DNA from: Ostrinia nubilalis
Taxonomy: Eukaryota; Arthropoda; Insecta; Lepidoptera; Crambidae
DNA: 64,000 bases
Assembly (NCBI RefSeq): GCF_963855985.1
Contig: NC_087107.1
Location: 6,324,001 to 6,388,000, forward strand
Direction of reading: 5' to 3'
Shown: one piece after another, positions 34,201 through 43,518 of the stretch
How the letters are laid out: each line of letters opens with the position of its first letter
Position numbering within the stretch: position 1 is the stretch's first letter
Notes under the pieces: generated by a model
Database searches by the model: none
Told to the model about the DNA's origin: nothing
Seen by the model: the letters and a program-made list of their open reading frames with translations, nothing else
Made by a program: the position numbers and the translations under genes

Positions 34201-37200
34201 AAGCACCGCCTCGCGCTCGAGCGGGAGAAGCTGCGCGCCGAGAGGTAACAACACAGACGGGGCGAGAGGTGGCCATATTGTTACTAAAGCCCGGTCTGTG
34301 AGCACGTAGAATTTTGTCCAATGACCCCTAGCTACCCATCCTTATCGCTCGCGCGTAATTACATTGCTGTCGCGACTGTGCGACTGGCACCCGCAGTGAG
34401 TGTGCGAGCGCGACAGCAACATAATTACGCGCGAGCGATAAGGATGGGTAGCTTGGGGTCATTGGACAAAATTCTACGTGCTCACAAACCAGGCTTTAGT
34501 CGCGCCGAGAGGTAACGCGACACAACGACAGACAAGAGCAGAAATATGTCCATATCTAAATGCCGGCAGTACACTATCGCTAAAAGACCACCGAGACAGG
34601 CTGAGTGCGAGAGTGTACGGAAAGTTCTCGCTACCTCTCGAGGTGTCTCGCTCTCGGGTCCCGTGTTCGTACATGAACCTGTCTCGAGATACATTAAAAC
34701 TAGTCCTCCAAAAAGTCCAAAAACCTACTATTCCACAGGTGGACACACTGTTTAAATTCTGCTAGTTCAAAAGAAACGTGTGACAATTGCTTATTCGTCA
34801 CACTTCACATTGTGTACTTAGGTTAGGTTCACATAAGCTAACATATAATTTTGTTTCAGGGAAAAAATTGAGAGAGAAAAGAATGAACTTCTCCGTCTAG
34901 AACGTGAGAGACATAGACTTGAAAGGGAAAAGCTGGAGCTGGAGAGACTGGAACTCAAGAGGGCACAATTGAGGTTCGTCCTTTTTTACCTTTTAAGCGA
35001 GGTTTATACCCGTTTTCACCATCATTCCGTAATTTTTAAGTGACTCCTTTGAAAACAAAATAATCCTAATAAGTGTTACCATAGGGGTCACTTAAAAATT
35101 AGGGATTGATTGTGAAAACGGGCATTAGACTAGCAATGAAACATGCAGAAGTTGAACTCCGCAAGCTGTCACCACTACGTAAATTTTGCAAAAGTTGGCT
35201 TGCCACAGCTATTTTCACAGTGTTAAACAACTTGCGGTCTATATTTTGTATCCGTGCTTACGCAAAGTACGGCCAACTAGCAGCGATACAAAAGGTCGAT
35301 ACGACTGTCGAGTTGACAATATATTCTGTCTCTTCCCATCTTGTGTATTTGTCGTAATGTCTCGTTCCCCCTCTAAAATATGTCAAAGTCAGATGGGTTC
35401 ACCCATGACATTGGGTTTGTTTACATTTGGTATCGCTTCTCGTTGGCCGTACTTTAATTAATGTTATGTCTATCATTACCCTAATTTAAGAAAAATTCAA
35501 AAAATCAGAAACAACAAAATTAGACAACAAACAAAACTAACAGATGCACTCCAAAAAGCTTTAAAACTAAAATGGCAGTGGGCTGGACACCTAGCAAGGT
35601 ACAAAGATAGAAGATGGACTATAACATCAACAGAATGGAAGGGACCGAAGGGAAAGAGGAATGTTGGGAGACCCAAAGAAAGGTGGGCTGATGATATAAT
35701 GAGAGTAGCGGGAGAAAATTGGCTCGACCTAGCCCACGACAGGAAGAAATGGAGCGGAATGGAGGAGGCTTTTGCCCATACATGGGTGCCACAAGAGTGA
35801 AGACAAATGCTTCTAACTTAATTTATAAAATTGTAAACTTGTGGAAATAAAAGCTTTTTATTTTATTATTTATTTATGTCTATCATTAGATTGGAGGAGG
35901 AGCGTCGCAAGCGCGGCTACGAGAGCAGCGCGGCGTACCGCAAGGCGGCCAGCCCGCCCGAGCCCGCCTACGAGCGCGACCAGCGCCACAAGCGCGTGCA
36001 GCCGCCGCCCATGGTCAGTGTGCCTTGTGTGCTTGTCATAAGTGCTATTTTACAACGCAAATCGTCCTCTTGCGACGACAGTGTGACCTCTCCTACCTTA
36101 ATCTAATTGGAGATGTCAAACAGACACTGTCATCGTTAGAGTAGGCGCACACCGTTGATTTTTCGTCGGGCAGTTGATCAGTATGGGTATGTATGGGAGT
36201 GCGCACACTACGCCGATTCGATTTGGCCGATTCTTCATACAAATTAAAATCGGGCACAACTATCGGCCAACTAAAAATCAACGGTGTGCGCCTTCTCTAA
36301 ATGGACGAAATGTAGAATGATGTGCTGACGTTGTACATAACCTGCGACACGCGGAGGTCTGGACATGCACTGACCCATGTCTCAGTCAAATGTGGCACTG
36401 AAATAAGATATTTTTTTTAAGATTCCTTTTAAGTGGCACAGGTACCATAGCTTACAAGAAAGAGTTTACTTCTCAATAGAGGCGCATAATCCTAAATTCT
36501 TTAGAAATTTCCATCGATGTAAACAAACACTTGTGCACACAATTACACTATAATACTCACGTTTTCTTAATATCATACACATTATTTCACAAGCTCATGA
36601 AACCAACTTTATTCTCATGATGAAACAAATATGAAATCTAACATTGAAAACAAAATATTTTAACAAAATATTTGGATGGTGAAAATTTGTGCTTCATGTT
36701 AAAATGTCAAATCGACATTTGACGTTTAAATTTAGGTCCTATCTCTGGAAAATCTGTAAGTCATAGACAATATTCATAGATAATAATCTGTAAATTTTAT
36801 CGATTTTATTTCAAGTATTCAATTATTTCAATTACCAATTACTTTGATAATATTAATTTAAAATAAAATATAAACGAGGTTATATTCAACAATGTATTTT
36901 TTCTTCATTGAATGCAACAACACACTTTGCGAAGAAGTCTTTGAATTCGGCTTTATTATACAGACGAGTGTCACATAAAAAAGGCCTTTCGACCACTTTT
37001 CGACTGGTTTACGATTTTATTGTGCACTTTGTCTAGACCCACAGTATAATTTAAATTATATTTCCTAAACAAATAAAAAAGGGAAAATTAAATTTTCTTT
37101 GATTAAGAAGATCCTATTTTGACGATCACATTACTGATCTCAATATCAATCAGAAGAGGGATTGATCTTAATAATTATACAAACGATCTTTAAAAATCTA

Positions 37201-40000
37201 ATAATCGTCTGTTGCAGTCCGTAAATGACATTTACAGAATTGCGATTAACGAGAGATTTTGTCGCATCACTAGTAGATCAACTGACATAGACTAAAAATT
37301 CGTCAATGTCAGTTGGCCATATTTGTTTACATTTAGGGAAATTTCTAAAGAACTAAGGTATACGTATCATAACCAATTTTATGGCGCAGTTATACTATGC
37401 GCGAAATTGATCGAATCATGCAGTTCAGTTCGTTTCGCAGTGCTTCGCCCATGCTTCCGTGAGCGGTGTTCGCGCATAGTGTATATTGCGTCATTAATAT
37501 GTGACGATAACGAAATAATGTTCTCTGTTTCATTGTCATTTCATTCACGAATGTTTGTCTAACACTTCTTCTGATTAATTTCGTTGCGGGTCCAATGACA
37601 GTTTAACTTTCCCCCAAACAAACTTGACCTTCATTGGTTGGGTTTCTATGGCGGTCAAGCTGTAGATCCTGGCTACACAGGAGTTGTAGCGGTGGGAACG
37701 AGAGGTGGGAATAGTCCCGTAAAGATTGGATGTCGTTTCAGTCGTCAAGCCGGGGCCAGTTCGAGGCGCCGCCGCCGCCGCGCTTCGAGTTGGGTGCGGG
37801 CTACGAACGCGGCGACAAGCGCGACCGCGAGCGCGACTACAAGCGAGATTACCAGCGCCATGTGTCCTGTAAGTCACCACAGCCTACTGCCTTTATTTGT
37901 GTTTTCCTTTTACTGCTGGCTAGTGCCAAAATAGCAAACAAATGAATGTAGGCAGAACTACCGCGACCGTGATTATAAGCGAGACTACCAGCGACATGTG
38001 TCCTGTAAGTCACCACAGCCTACTGCCTTTATTTGTGTTTTCCCTCTACTGCAGGCTAGTGCCAAAATAGCAAACGAATGAATGTAGGCAGAACTACCGC
38101 GAGCGCGACTACAAGCGTGATTACCAGCGGCATGTGTCCTATGCCTATGAGTCACCACAGCCTATACTGGCCTTTATTTATGTATTACTAGCGCCAAAAT
38201 AACAAACAAATATAGTCAAAACTAACGTGACCGCGACTACAAGGGAGACTATCAGCGGCATGTGTCTTGAGAGTTATTACATGATCAAGATAATGATTAA
38301 GAGGAAACTATAACCCTATCCCAATGGTGTCAGTGTCAGTCGGACTGCCGATTCCGGATTTGTCGAAGGAAGGAAGGAAGTTCGAACCCAGTCGCCGCAA
38401 GATCAATATTATGGTTGGACACTCTTGAAGGAGCCCTTGAGATTCAAAGTAATGAGAGCGAAACCCTATGATCCAAATAACATTTTCTTTGTAATATGGA
38501 ATGACTTCAGTACAAACTAGTTCAATTTTAAATATTGTGAAGTTCCTTTTACTAGTGAAGAAAGTGGAAATTATAATTATTTTTCTTTTCATTTACAGCT
38601 GGAAACATGAAGTATCCTAGTAATGGCAGTTCAAATGATGACTCACGGCAACCGATGCCTCCTGGAACGAGACCAAAGGAACCTGGGTAAATATTACATA
38701 TTTTTTTATTTTGCTGTCATTTTCATCTGCATTGAATTGAAATTGATGAATTTTGTTTGGTTGTTTTCATGTCTGAAAAGACTAATAGCGCGATCGTATA
38801 TGTATGTACCCCCATTTTTATTACTATTTTATGTTGTACTACAATGTTATAAATTTGAAAATAAGTATTCGATTCTCACACAGAAATAAATAATCAATTA
38901 GGATGAATTTGGATGGAAATAAAATTTGTTTATGAAGACATGGCTGAATTGTCACAAAAAAAATTAAGGGGGTGCAGACTTCCCAAGTTCAGGATCATAA
39001 TATCATTTTAATTACATTTATGATTGGGGTTAGATATCATTCAGAAGTGCACATATTACGAGCGTGTTTTAATCTCATTACGCGCGATAAAGCTTTCTCA
39101 TAACCCACCCAGCAGAAGCGAGTATTCTTTAAAATGTATGTTTTTTTATTTAATCATGAAGAGGTTTTGACACTTCTCCCGATATTTACAGGCGTTCATA
39201 CGACTCGCGCGACACTCGCTCGTACCGGCCGTCGCCGCCCGGCAAGCCCGACCCGCGGTGGAACTCCTCCAGCCGGTATCCTGACTCCGCAGCCGCTTCA
39301 AAGGGTATGCACATTGCTTGTTTTACTTCGCGACTAAAATCTTGAGTTTTGACAGACTCGAGACTAGTGAAACTTACTAGTTACATGTCGGATTTGCCTT
39401 ATTTTTGGTCAAAGTTGTATTAGATCTATTTACTGACTTACGAGTAGTATGAATTGATCTTGGTCCTAGCAGAGCAGAGTTGAATAGGAACGTGTGGGGA
39501 GTGTAGGCCAAATCTATGGTAGATTATAGATAGGTGTTGTGTTGTTCCTCTAATGGAAACTAAATTACCTGATGGTGACGATTATGTGTGTATAATAAAT
39601 AATGAATGATCTGCTGATGATAATGATTTATGTATGTCCAGTCAGCGTCAAATAGTTCGTGACACTCACAGTAGCCAATAAGTTTGCAACATAGAAAAAG
39701 GTTGTGTTATCAACCCTTTGGCCACTTTGGGCATCACGGAACTATCTGAAGCTGACTGTTTAATATAATCAAGCCGCAGTTGTTTCTCAACAAAATTTTA
39801 GCATGTTCTCACTGTAGCAGTTTCGCATTTCGCTGGCAGGTAGCAGCAGCGGCGCCGGCGGCGAGGGCTGGGCGTCGGAGGCGCGCTACGGCGGCGCGTA
39901 CGAGGCGCGCTACCCGCCGCAGTACCAGCCGCCGCCGCCCGGCGCCTCCTACCCCGACCGCTATGCGCCGCCCGCGCGCGACTACCAGCGCAAATACTAG
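22213..40000 (+). CDS. SAFB: Scaffold attachment factor B (SAP, RRM, RE/R-rich C-terminus)
   Basis: Nuclear matrix and RNA-binding protein linking chromatin, transcription and splicing. Exons: 22213-22332, 22424-22861, 23250-23280, 24720-24865, 24947-25064, 25182-25306, 25581-25700, 27100-27177, 33048-33208, 34860-34973, 35890-36013, 37742-37868, 38599-38686, 39192-39304, 39840-40000. Joined in phase they give 687 residues. I number them 1-3 and 5-16, reserving 4 for the optional exon at 24595-24629. The SAP domain is at about 8-42 ([15 protein letters not shown]), then an acidic region, an RRM at about 219-297 ([18 protein letters not shown]) and the family's LSFSKIW start of the Arg/Glu helix. 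An EREK-rich helix and a Gly/Pro/Tyr tail ending RDYQRKY follow. Introns and exons 10, 12 and 13 are disturbed by repeats. Candidate polyadenylation signals lie near 40894-40916. Confidence 0.9.
23827..24470 (+). other. GC-rich coding-like segment in SAFB intron 3, unidentified
   Basis: A compositional island inside an AT-rich intron. Behind a good acceptor (AAGTTTTCAG, exon would start 23825) one frame reads [20 protein letters not shown] before a stop. A shifted frame continues with an acidic Ala/Asp/Ser-rich stretch to about 24200. A third reads [20 protein letters not shown] and on to 24464 with six cysteines. Frame switching suggests a decayed inserted gene or retrocopy rather than SAFB exons. 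I do not recognise the protein. Confidence 0.4.
24595..24629 (+). other. Optional 35-nt SAFB exon that breaks the frame
   Basis: It has a good acceptor (TTTCTGCTTTCAG) and donor (AAAAAG|GTAAAA). One frame ([11 protein letters not shown]) resembles the acidic linker of SAFB. But exon 3 exits in phase 1 and exon 5 must be entered in phase 1, so 35 nt between them shifts the frame and meets a stop inside the RRM exon. Either it is a poison exon, it is partnered by a further small exon, or the reading frame is damaged. Confidence 0.5.
25774..25877. mobile_element. Small inverted-repeat MITE in SAFB intron
   Basis: GGATGCGCGCCG at the left matches its inverse at the right around an AT-rich loop. 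Confidence 0.55.
26067..27000. mobile_element. piggyBac-like non-autonomous element in SAFB intron
   Basis: Perfect TTAA on both sides (26063-26066, 27001-27004) and terminal inverted repeats CCCTTAACCACTGACGT. Subterminal TACGTACGT words occur at both ends. No transposase frame. It lies in the intron before exon 9, whose acceptor is 99 nt downstream. Confidence 0.8.
27528..27658. mobile_element. Short MITE with CTCCGCTAAAACTCGC-type ends
   Basis: CTCCCGCTAAAACTCGC at the left matches GCGAGTTTTAGCGGAG at the right. About 131 bp, no coding content. Confidence 0.6.
28326..29068. mobile_element. 743-bp MITE nested in the left foldback arm
   Basis: 27-bp perfect inverted ends beginning TAGCCTGACCAGGAACATAA. 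Flanking TA on both sides (28324-28325, 29069-29070). The right arm of the host element, near 31250-31260, keeps the uninterrupted site with a single TA. That proves an insertion with TA duplication, as for Tc1/mariner-type MITEs. Confidence 0.9.
29640..30640 (-). pseudogene. Decayed LINE RNase H and zinc-knuckle region
   Basis: Minus-strand fragments in several frames read [48 protein letters not shown] and then [10 protein letters not shown] with CRACG-like residues. They follow the order of an RNase H domain and the cysteine motif after it in non-LTR retrotransposons. Stops and frameshifts separate them. Confidence 0.6.
32060..32370. mobile_element. Inverted-repeat MITE, 311 bp
   Basis: Left CCGTTATCACCATCAATCC and right GGATTGATGGTGAAAACGG are inverted copies extending about 40 bp into AAGTGACCCCT. 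A short relative sits at 35009-35122. Confidence 0.7.
32371..32636. mobile_element. MITE with CTGGTTTTAGTGTCAC ends, adjoining SAFB exon 10
   Basis: Inverted ends CTGGTTTTAGTGTCAC plus CGGACCGTCCGG-rich arms, with the right half repeated once in tandem. It ends about 30 nt before an exon 10 acceptor and was copied along with that exon (second copy about 32753-33018). Confidence 0.7.
32666..32732 (+). pseudogene. Truncated first copy of SAFB exon 10
   Basis: Acceptor and first 67 nt are identical to the exon at 33048, reading [20 protein letters not shown]. The copy then breaks into MITE sequence, giving a stop after LGSVLSWF in the same frame and no donor. The two copies are 382 bp apart. 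Confidence 0.8.
33251..34286 (+). repeat. Two-level tandem array made of SAFB exon 10 and its donor
   Basis: Eight units end in CCATATTGTTACTA, starting at 33251, 33349, 33447, 33607, 33769, 33867, 33965 and 34125. Lengths are 98, 98, 160, 162 and then the same again, so a 518-bp block is present twice. Each unit holds part of exon 10 plus its donor context GAGAG|GTAAC. The short units join exon parts with a 2-nt shift, breaking the frame. The array lies between the intact exon (33048-33208) and exon 11 (34860). Confidence 0.85.
34287..34496. mobile_element. Palindromic MITE inserted at the end of the exon 10 array
   Basis: Arms start AAGCCCGGTCTGTGAGCACG at the left and match inversely at the right. 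TA flanks both ends (34285-34286, 34497-34498). Restoring one TA rebuilds the array sequence TTACTAGTCGCG. A related half-element lies at 54726-54864. Confidence 0.8.
35009..35122. mobile_element. Short MITE, CCCGTTTTCACCATCA ends
   Basis: 114 bp with inverted ends of about 35 bp, same family as 32060-32370. Lies in the SAFB intron after exon 11. Confidence 0.7.
35479..35873 (+). mobile_element. 5'-truncated LINE tail at the SAFB exon 12 acceptor
   Basis: An open frame to the TGA near 35800 reads [16 protein letters not shown], then [16 protein letters not shown] and [15 protein letters not shown]. This is the known C-terminal end of RTE/CR1-like non-LTR polyproteins. An AT-rich 3' tail follows. 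The 15-bp direct repeat TTATGTCTATCATTA flanks it (35464-35478 and 35874-35888). The second copy is followed at once by G and exon 12, so its final A is the A of the AG acceptor. Confidence 0.85.
36139..36298. mobile_element. 160-bp MITE in SAFB intron 12
   Basis: Inverted ends GGCGCACACCGTTGATTTTT and complement. TA flanks are possible on both sides. Confidence 0.7.
37393..37481. mobile_element. Small MITE with ACTATGCGCGAA ends
   Basis: ACTATGCGCGAA and its inverse enclose about 65 bp. No coding content. Confidence 0.5.
37577..37717 (+). repeat. Dispersed 141-bp repeat, copy C, next to SAFB exon 13
   Basis: Nearly full-length match to the reverse complement of 5120-5260. It ends 24 nt before exon 13 and therefore supplies the region where the branch point would be expected. 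Confidence 0.75.
37956..38270 (+). pseudogene. Three tandem copies of the end of SAFB exon 13 in graded decay
   Basis: Copy 2 (37956-38004, 49 nt) has acceptor TGTAGGCAG and donor TCCT|GTAAGT and reads [16 protein letters not shown]. Copy 3 (38092-38140) keeps the acceptor but its donor is changed to TCCTATGCC. Copy 4 (about 38219-38268) has lost both. The period is about 136 bp, including intron sequence. Copy 2 has the same entry and exit phases as exon 13 and could replace it, but not be added after it. Confidence 0.7.
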
Positions 40001-40101
40001 GCGAGTGGCTTACACCAAAATCTGGCTTATTCCACTATTCCCCGTTGACAATCCCCGTCAACGGGGATTAGTGAACTTTTTGTTCACTAATCTTTTGGTT
40101 T

Positions 40102-40264
40102 AATTTTGGGCTTATTCCACTATTCCCTGTTAACGCCAATTGGAGCTTATAATGGGGAATAACGAACTAATAAGTTCATGAATCCCCGTTATATTAGGAT
40201 TTTATTTTTAACGTAATAAGCTCCAATTCGCCTATAACGGGGAATAGTGGAATAAGCCCAAAAT
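40102..40264. mobile_element. MITE in the SAFB 3' untranslated region
   Basis: Inverted ends ATTTTGGGCTTATTCCACTA and complement. Immediately upstream (40013-40101) is a related sequence with the same TTATTCCACTATTCCCCGTT core. The Helitron-like copy follows directly at 40270. Confidence 0.7.
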
Positions 40265-40269
40265 CGATA

Positions 40270-40466
40270 TCTATAAAAGCGAAAGGTCACTGATTGAGTG
40301 ACTCACTCATCAGGAAATCTCAGAAACTACAAGTGCTAGGAGTCTCAAATTTTGCATTGGGGTTCCTTTTAGAATGTAGGTGCTCACTAAGACGGGATTT
40401 TGCAAAATTCAACCCCTAAGGAGATAAAACGGGATTTACGCGTACGAAGTCGCTGGAGGCCGCTAG
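40270..40466 (+). mobile_element. Short Helitron-like element, copy 2
   Basis: Same sequence and end structure as 17930-18127 (A|TC start, CTAG|T end), with scattered substitutions. Confidence 0.6.
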
Positions 40467-41570
40467 TAAATAATAATATTAACACAACGCGTGGTGGCGG
40501 ATGAGCTTTTTCCATGTTGACACTAACCATATAAAGAATCACTATTATTAATGTATTTTCTAAATATTTAATTCCAAGCAGCGCAAAAATAATATTATTT
40601 TGTCCATCTTTACAGGTATTCTCACGGACTCGGCGAGGTGCAGACACAGTGTAATCAATTGAGTTTTTGAAATTCAAGTAAAAGTAATTGTGCACATGGG
40701 ATAACAATGCCTTTGTCAATCATTCCGTGTAATTGTTTGCACTTATGTATTTGACTTCTAAAATTATGTGATGCATTAAAAGATAAATAGTAAAAAAAAA
40801 CAATGATCTTGCAATGCCACTAAATACTGTTAAGTTGAATTATTATGTAATATAATTATTTAGGTAATATTATCTATAGATTAACTGTATGGTAAATAAA
40901 AAAACAATTGAAATAAACATGTTTTTACTTTGAATAAGTACTATAACTAAAAATACTCACAAGCCTTACTACTCACTTTATTCCTAACATAATTATTATT
41001 GTTCTTGGCTTGGCCAACAAATGAATAAAATAGGTTAGTAAGTTCATTCCCAAGTACCTATTTTTAAAACAAGGTACCTTATCTCCTACATTATTTTGAA
41101 ATAGCGATAATTGTTTTGATAGCCAATTTAAATTACCAATGATTAATGTAGTGTACTGCAAACTTTAGGACCTAAGCTCGTGTGCATTATTTGTTCTCGG
41201 TAAATGTCATGTATGATTTTATTCAATTCCTATACAACTGCAATTTTTTCTCATTCAAATGTTAAGTTGTTTTAGTTCATGGCGAATTTAAGTCAAAAAG
41301 ACTACTTACTCATTACATTTCAGACATACACAGAACAAAAAGCGTTAAGTACACAGCTCCATTTTAAAATAAGTACTATTCTGAAACAAGTATATGGCCA
41401 TCTGCCACACTTTAAAAACCAAACCACCACAAACAGAGAAACATCTTAGTTAAGTATATTTTTTTAACTTTTTGATTAGTTTTTCTGTACACAAAACAAA
41501 GACTGAATAAAATATTGTGCTTAAGTGCTAACACTTAAAAATTAAAAAAGTTATCATCACTAATATCTAG
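40467..41570. other. Intergenic between convergent SAFB and DELE1-like genes
   Basis: AT-rich sequence with AATAAA near 40894 and 40911 for SAFB, and one on the minus strand at 41571-41576 for the next gene. No further gene seen. Confidence 0.6.
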
Positions 41571-41594
41571 TTTATTCATTCTAATTATAATCAA

Positions 41595-43008
41595 TTAGTA
41601 CGCATATTTCTCTGGACGACAATAGCTCACATTTTCCACAAATAGTGTAGTCGGTGTTGGCATAATGCTGTTATTTGCTCCAAACTGATTGTTGAATTGA
41701 TAAGACCAAGTGTCTGTATTGTTATGTTGAGGTTCAGTATCCAAATCCAGTGACTTCAGTGCATCTATGGCATCTTGCTGACCCTGCACTGCAGCCAGTC
41801 GTAGGAGGCGCGTCGCCGTAACAGTGTCGCGAACCAAACCACCTCTGCCTTGGCCGTAATAAATACCAAGGTTATACAGTGCACCAGGATGCTCTAAGGC
41901 AGCAGCAGAACGATACATCTCCATTGCCTGTTTTAAAGAAAACATGTTTAAACATACAGAACCGGTTAGTCATTTTTGTATCAAGTGACCCTCAAATATT
42001 TAACTTACCACTTTCTCATCAACATTCACACCCAATCCAATTTCATAACAAAGGCCAAGATTGTAAAGGGCAGGGGCATGATTACGGTTTGCAGCAGACC
42101 TGAAATGATACATTTATTTCATCACTGTTACTACAGACAAAAGAAGTTCGTTTTGAACTGCTGGTACTAGATTGAACATGAAAAGATCACCTTAGTAGGT
42201 TAAGTCCATCCTGAAGCTGACCATTCTCTATAGCATTTAAGCCCAACTTATTCTCGATGGAGTTTAAAACATTCCCTAATGCATCATCAGACGAATCAGG
42301 GCTAGTTGAGCTGCTACTTTGGCTCTGAACACTCTCTTTCTTCTCTCCATTCTGTTCATTGGACACCAAATGCACAGTGGGGGTAAAATGGTTAATTATT
42401 TGTTCAATTGTTGCCCCAGAAGTTATATTTTTATTCACCGATTTAATATATGGAGACAATGCAGAAAGTAATGCAGTAGGGCATTTCTCCTGGTCTCCTT
42501 TCTTAGCATGGTATTTGTATTTTAGATGGATGAGCTGACTAGTATACCATCCTAGTACCAATGCACTGCTCTGTAAATAAAAAACAAAATTATCCACTGC
42601 TTAAGACACAATGATGAATGTACAAAGAATAAAACATGTTCTGGATATAACCAGCAATATAAATAACAATATTAGGACAAAATTTTTTTTTAAAATTTTT
42701 AGTACACAAACTATAGAATATTATTTACCAACCCAGGTAATAGCACCAATCCAGCTGGAAGTTAGGTGTTCGAAGTTCCATTTGTAGTTATTGTTGGTAT
42801 TGTTTCCTTGTTGAAAGGAATTCCAACATTTCCGTGAAGTGAACCAGCAACACGGAGGACATGATCGTTTGTTTTTCTCTTCTACATTACCAGGAGTATG
42901 CACTACACCACTTGCTCCACGTTTATCAAAGTGGTTAGCCCCTCTTTCAAAAGTGTCTCTGATACGACGTGACACATATTTCCACATATTTATTAATTTA
43001 GTGCACAC
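41595..43008 (-). CDS. Sel1-like repeat protein resembling DELE1
   Basis: DELE1 is a mitochondrial stress messenger: after cleavage its Sel1/TPR-like repeats activate the kinase HRI. Exons on the minus strand: 43008-42733, 42570-42191, 42099-42009, 41927-41595, total 359 residues. The N-terminus is basic and amphipathic (WKYVSRRIRDTFER), compatible with a mitochondrial signal. The boundary of exons 1 and 2 (GAITW then SSALVLGWYTSQLIHLKYKY) resembles a conserved DELE1 segment. The C-terminal half has Sel1 repeats (APALYNLGLCYEIGLGV, PGALYNLGIYYGQGRGG). It has fewer repeats than vertebrate DELE1. Exon 1 needs the unusual donor TGG|GTTGGT to keep phase; the stronger-looking GTAAAT four bases on would break the frame. 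Another Sel1 protein cannot be excluded. Confidence 0.65.
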
Positions 43009-43518
43009 CTAATCTAGATAACTAACTCAGTTCCATTTTTCCAGATTTTTTACAAATAAATAAAGTAGCTGTTTCTATTTTTAATACACACACACCACAC
43101 ACACACACTTTTTTTTAAATCTGTCAAAAATGAATGAATGAATGTATCGCAAATTGACACTTTCTTTTGTGCTTTCTTTCCTTGGATCGTGTTCGTTCGT
43201 TCACTCGACTACCGGTGCTTAAAAATTAGTTGACAACTGAATAAAATTGAAATTTAGCCAATATCTCTCGTTGATTGTTAAAACATAAAAAATTATACCA
43301 TCTTTGGACGATGAGCGAGACAAAACTAAACGCAAATAAGAAAGAAAGAGAAAGAAACAATGTTGAATGAGATGAGCGAGTGGAACTGAGCGGAACGGAC
43401 TCCTTTCTTTCTGTTTACATGAAATTTTTGGCGCCTAAATTCATTTCATACTAGGCCTAATTTTTAAGCCTAAAAGTACCCATATTCATATAACAAAATA
43501 TAATTTAAAGGTGTCGCT
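43009..43518. promoter_or_regulatory. Divergent promoter of the DELE1-like gene and HMCES
   Basis: 510 bp between start codons, containing a CA-rich run near 43088-43110 and GATGAGCGAG repeated at 43310 and 43371. No element ends or other open frame seen. Shared regulation is inferred from arrangement only. Confidence 0.5.

Noticed and set aside
32925..34321. Long overlapping open frames on both strands
   Set aside because: They are products of the GC-rich exon 10 array, with few stops because of composition. Only 33048-33208 is in the SAFB frame with proper splice sites.
37956..38004. Additional SAFB exon spliced after exon 13
   Set aside because: Joining it after 37868 creates TAA at once. 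Only replacement of exon 13 would keep the frame, so it is listed as a decayed or alternative copy.
38340..38400. GTTCGAACCC reminiscent of a tRNA T-arm
   Set aside because: No matching acceptor stem, D-arm or anticodon arm around it. No tRNA gene is supported in the window.
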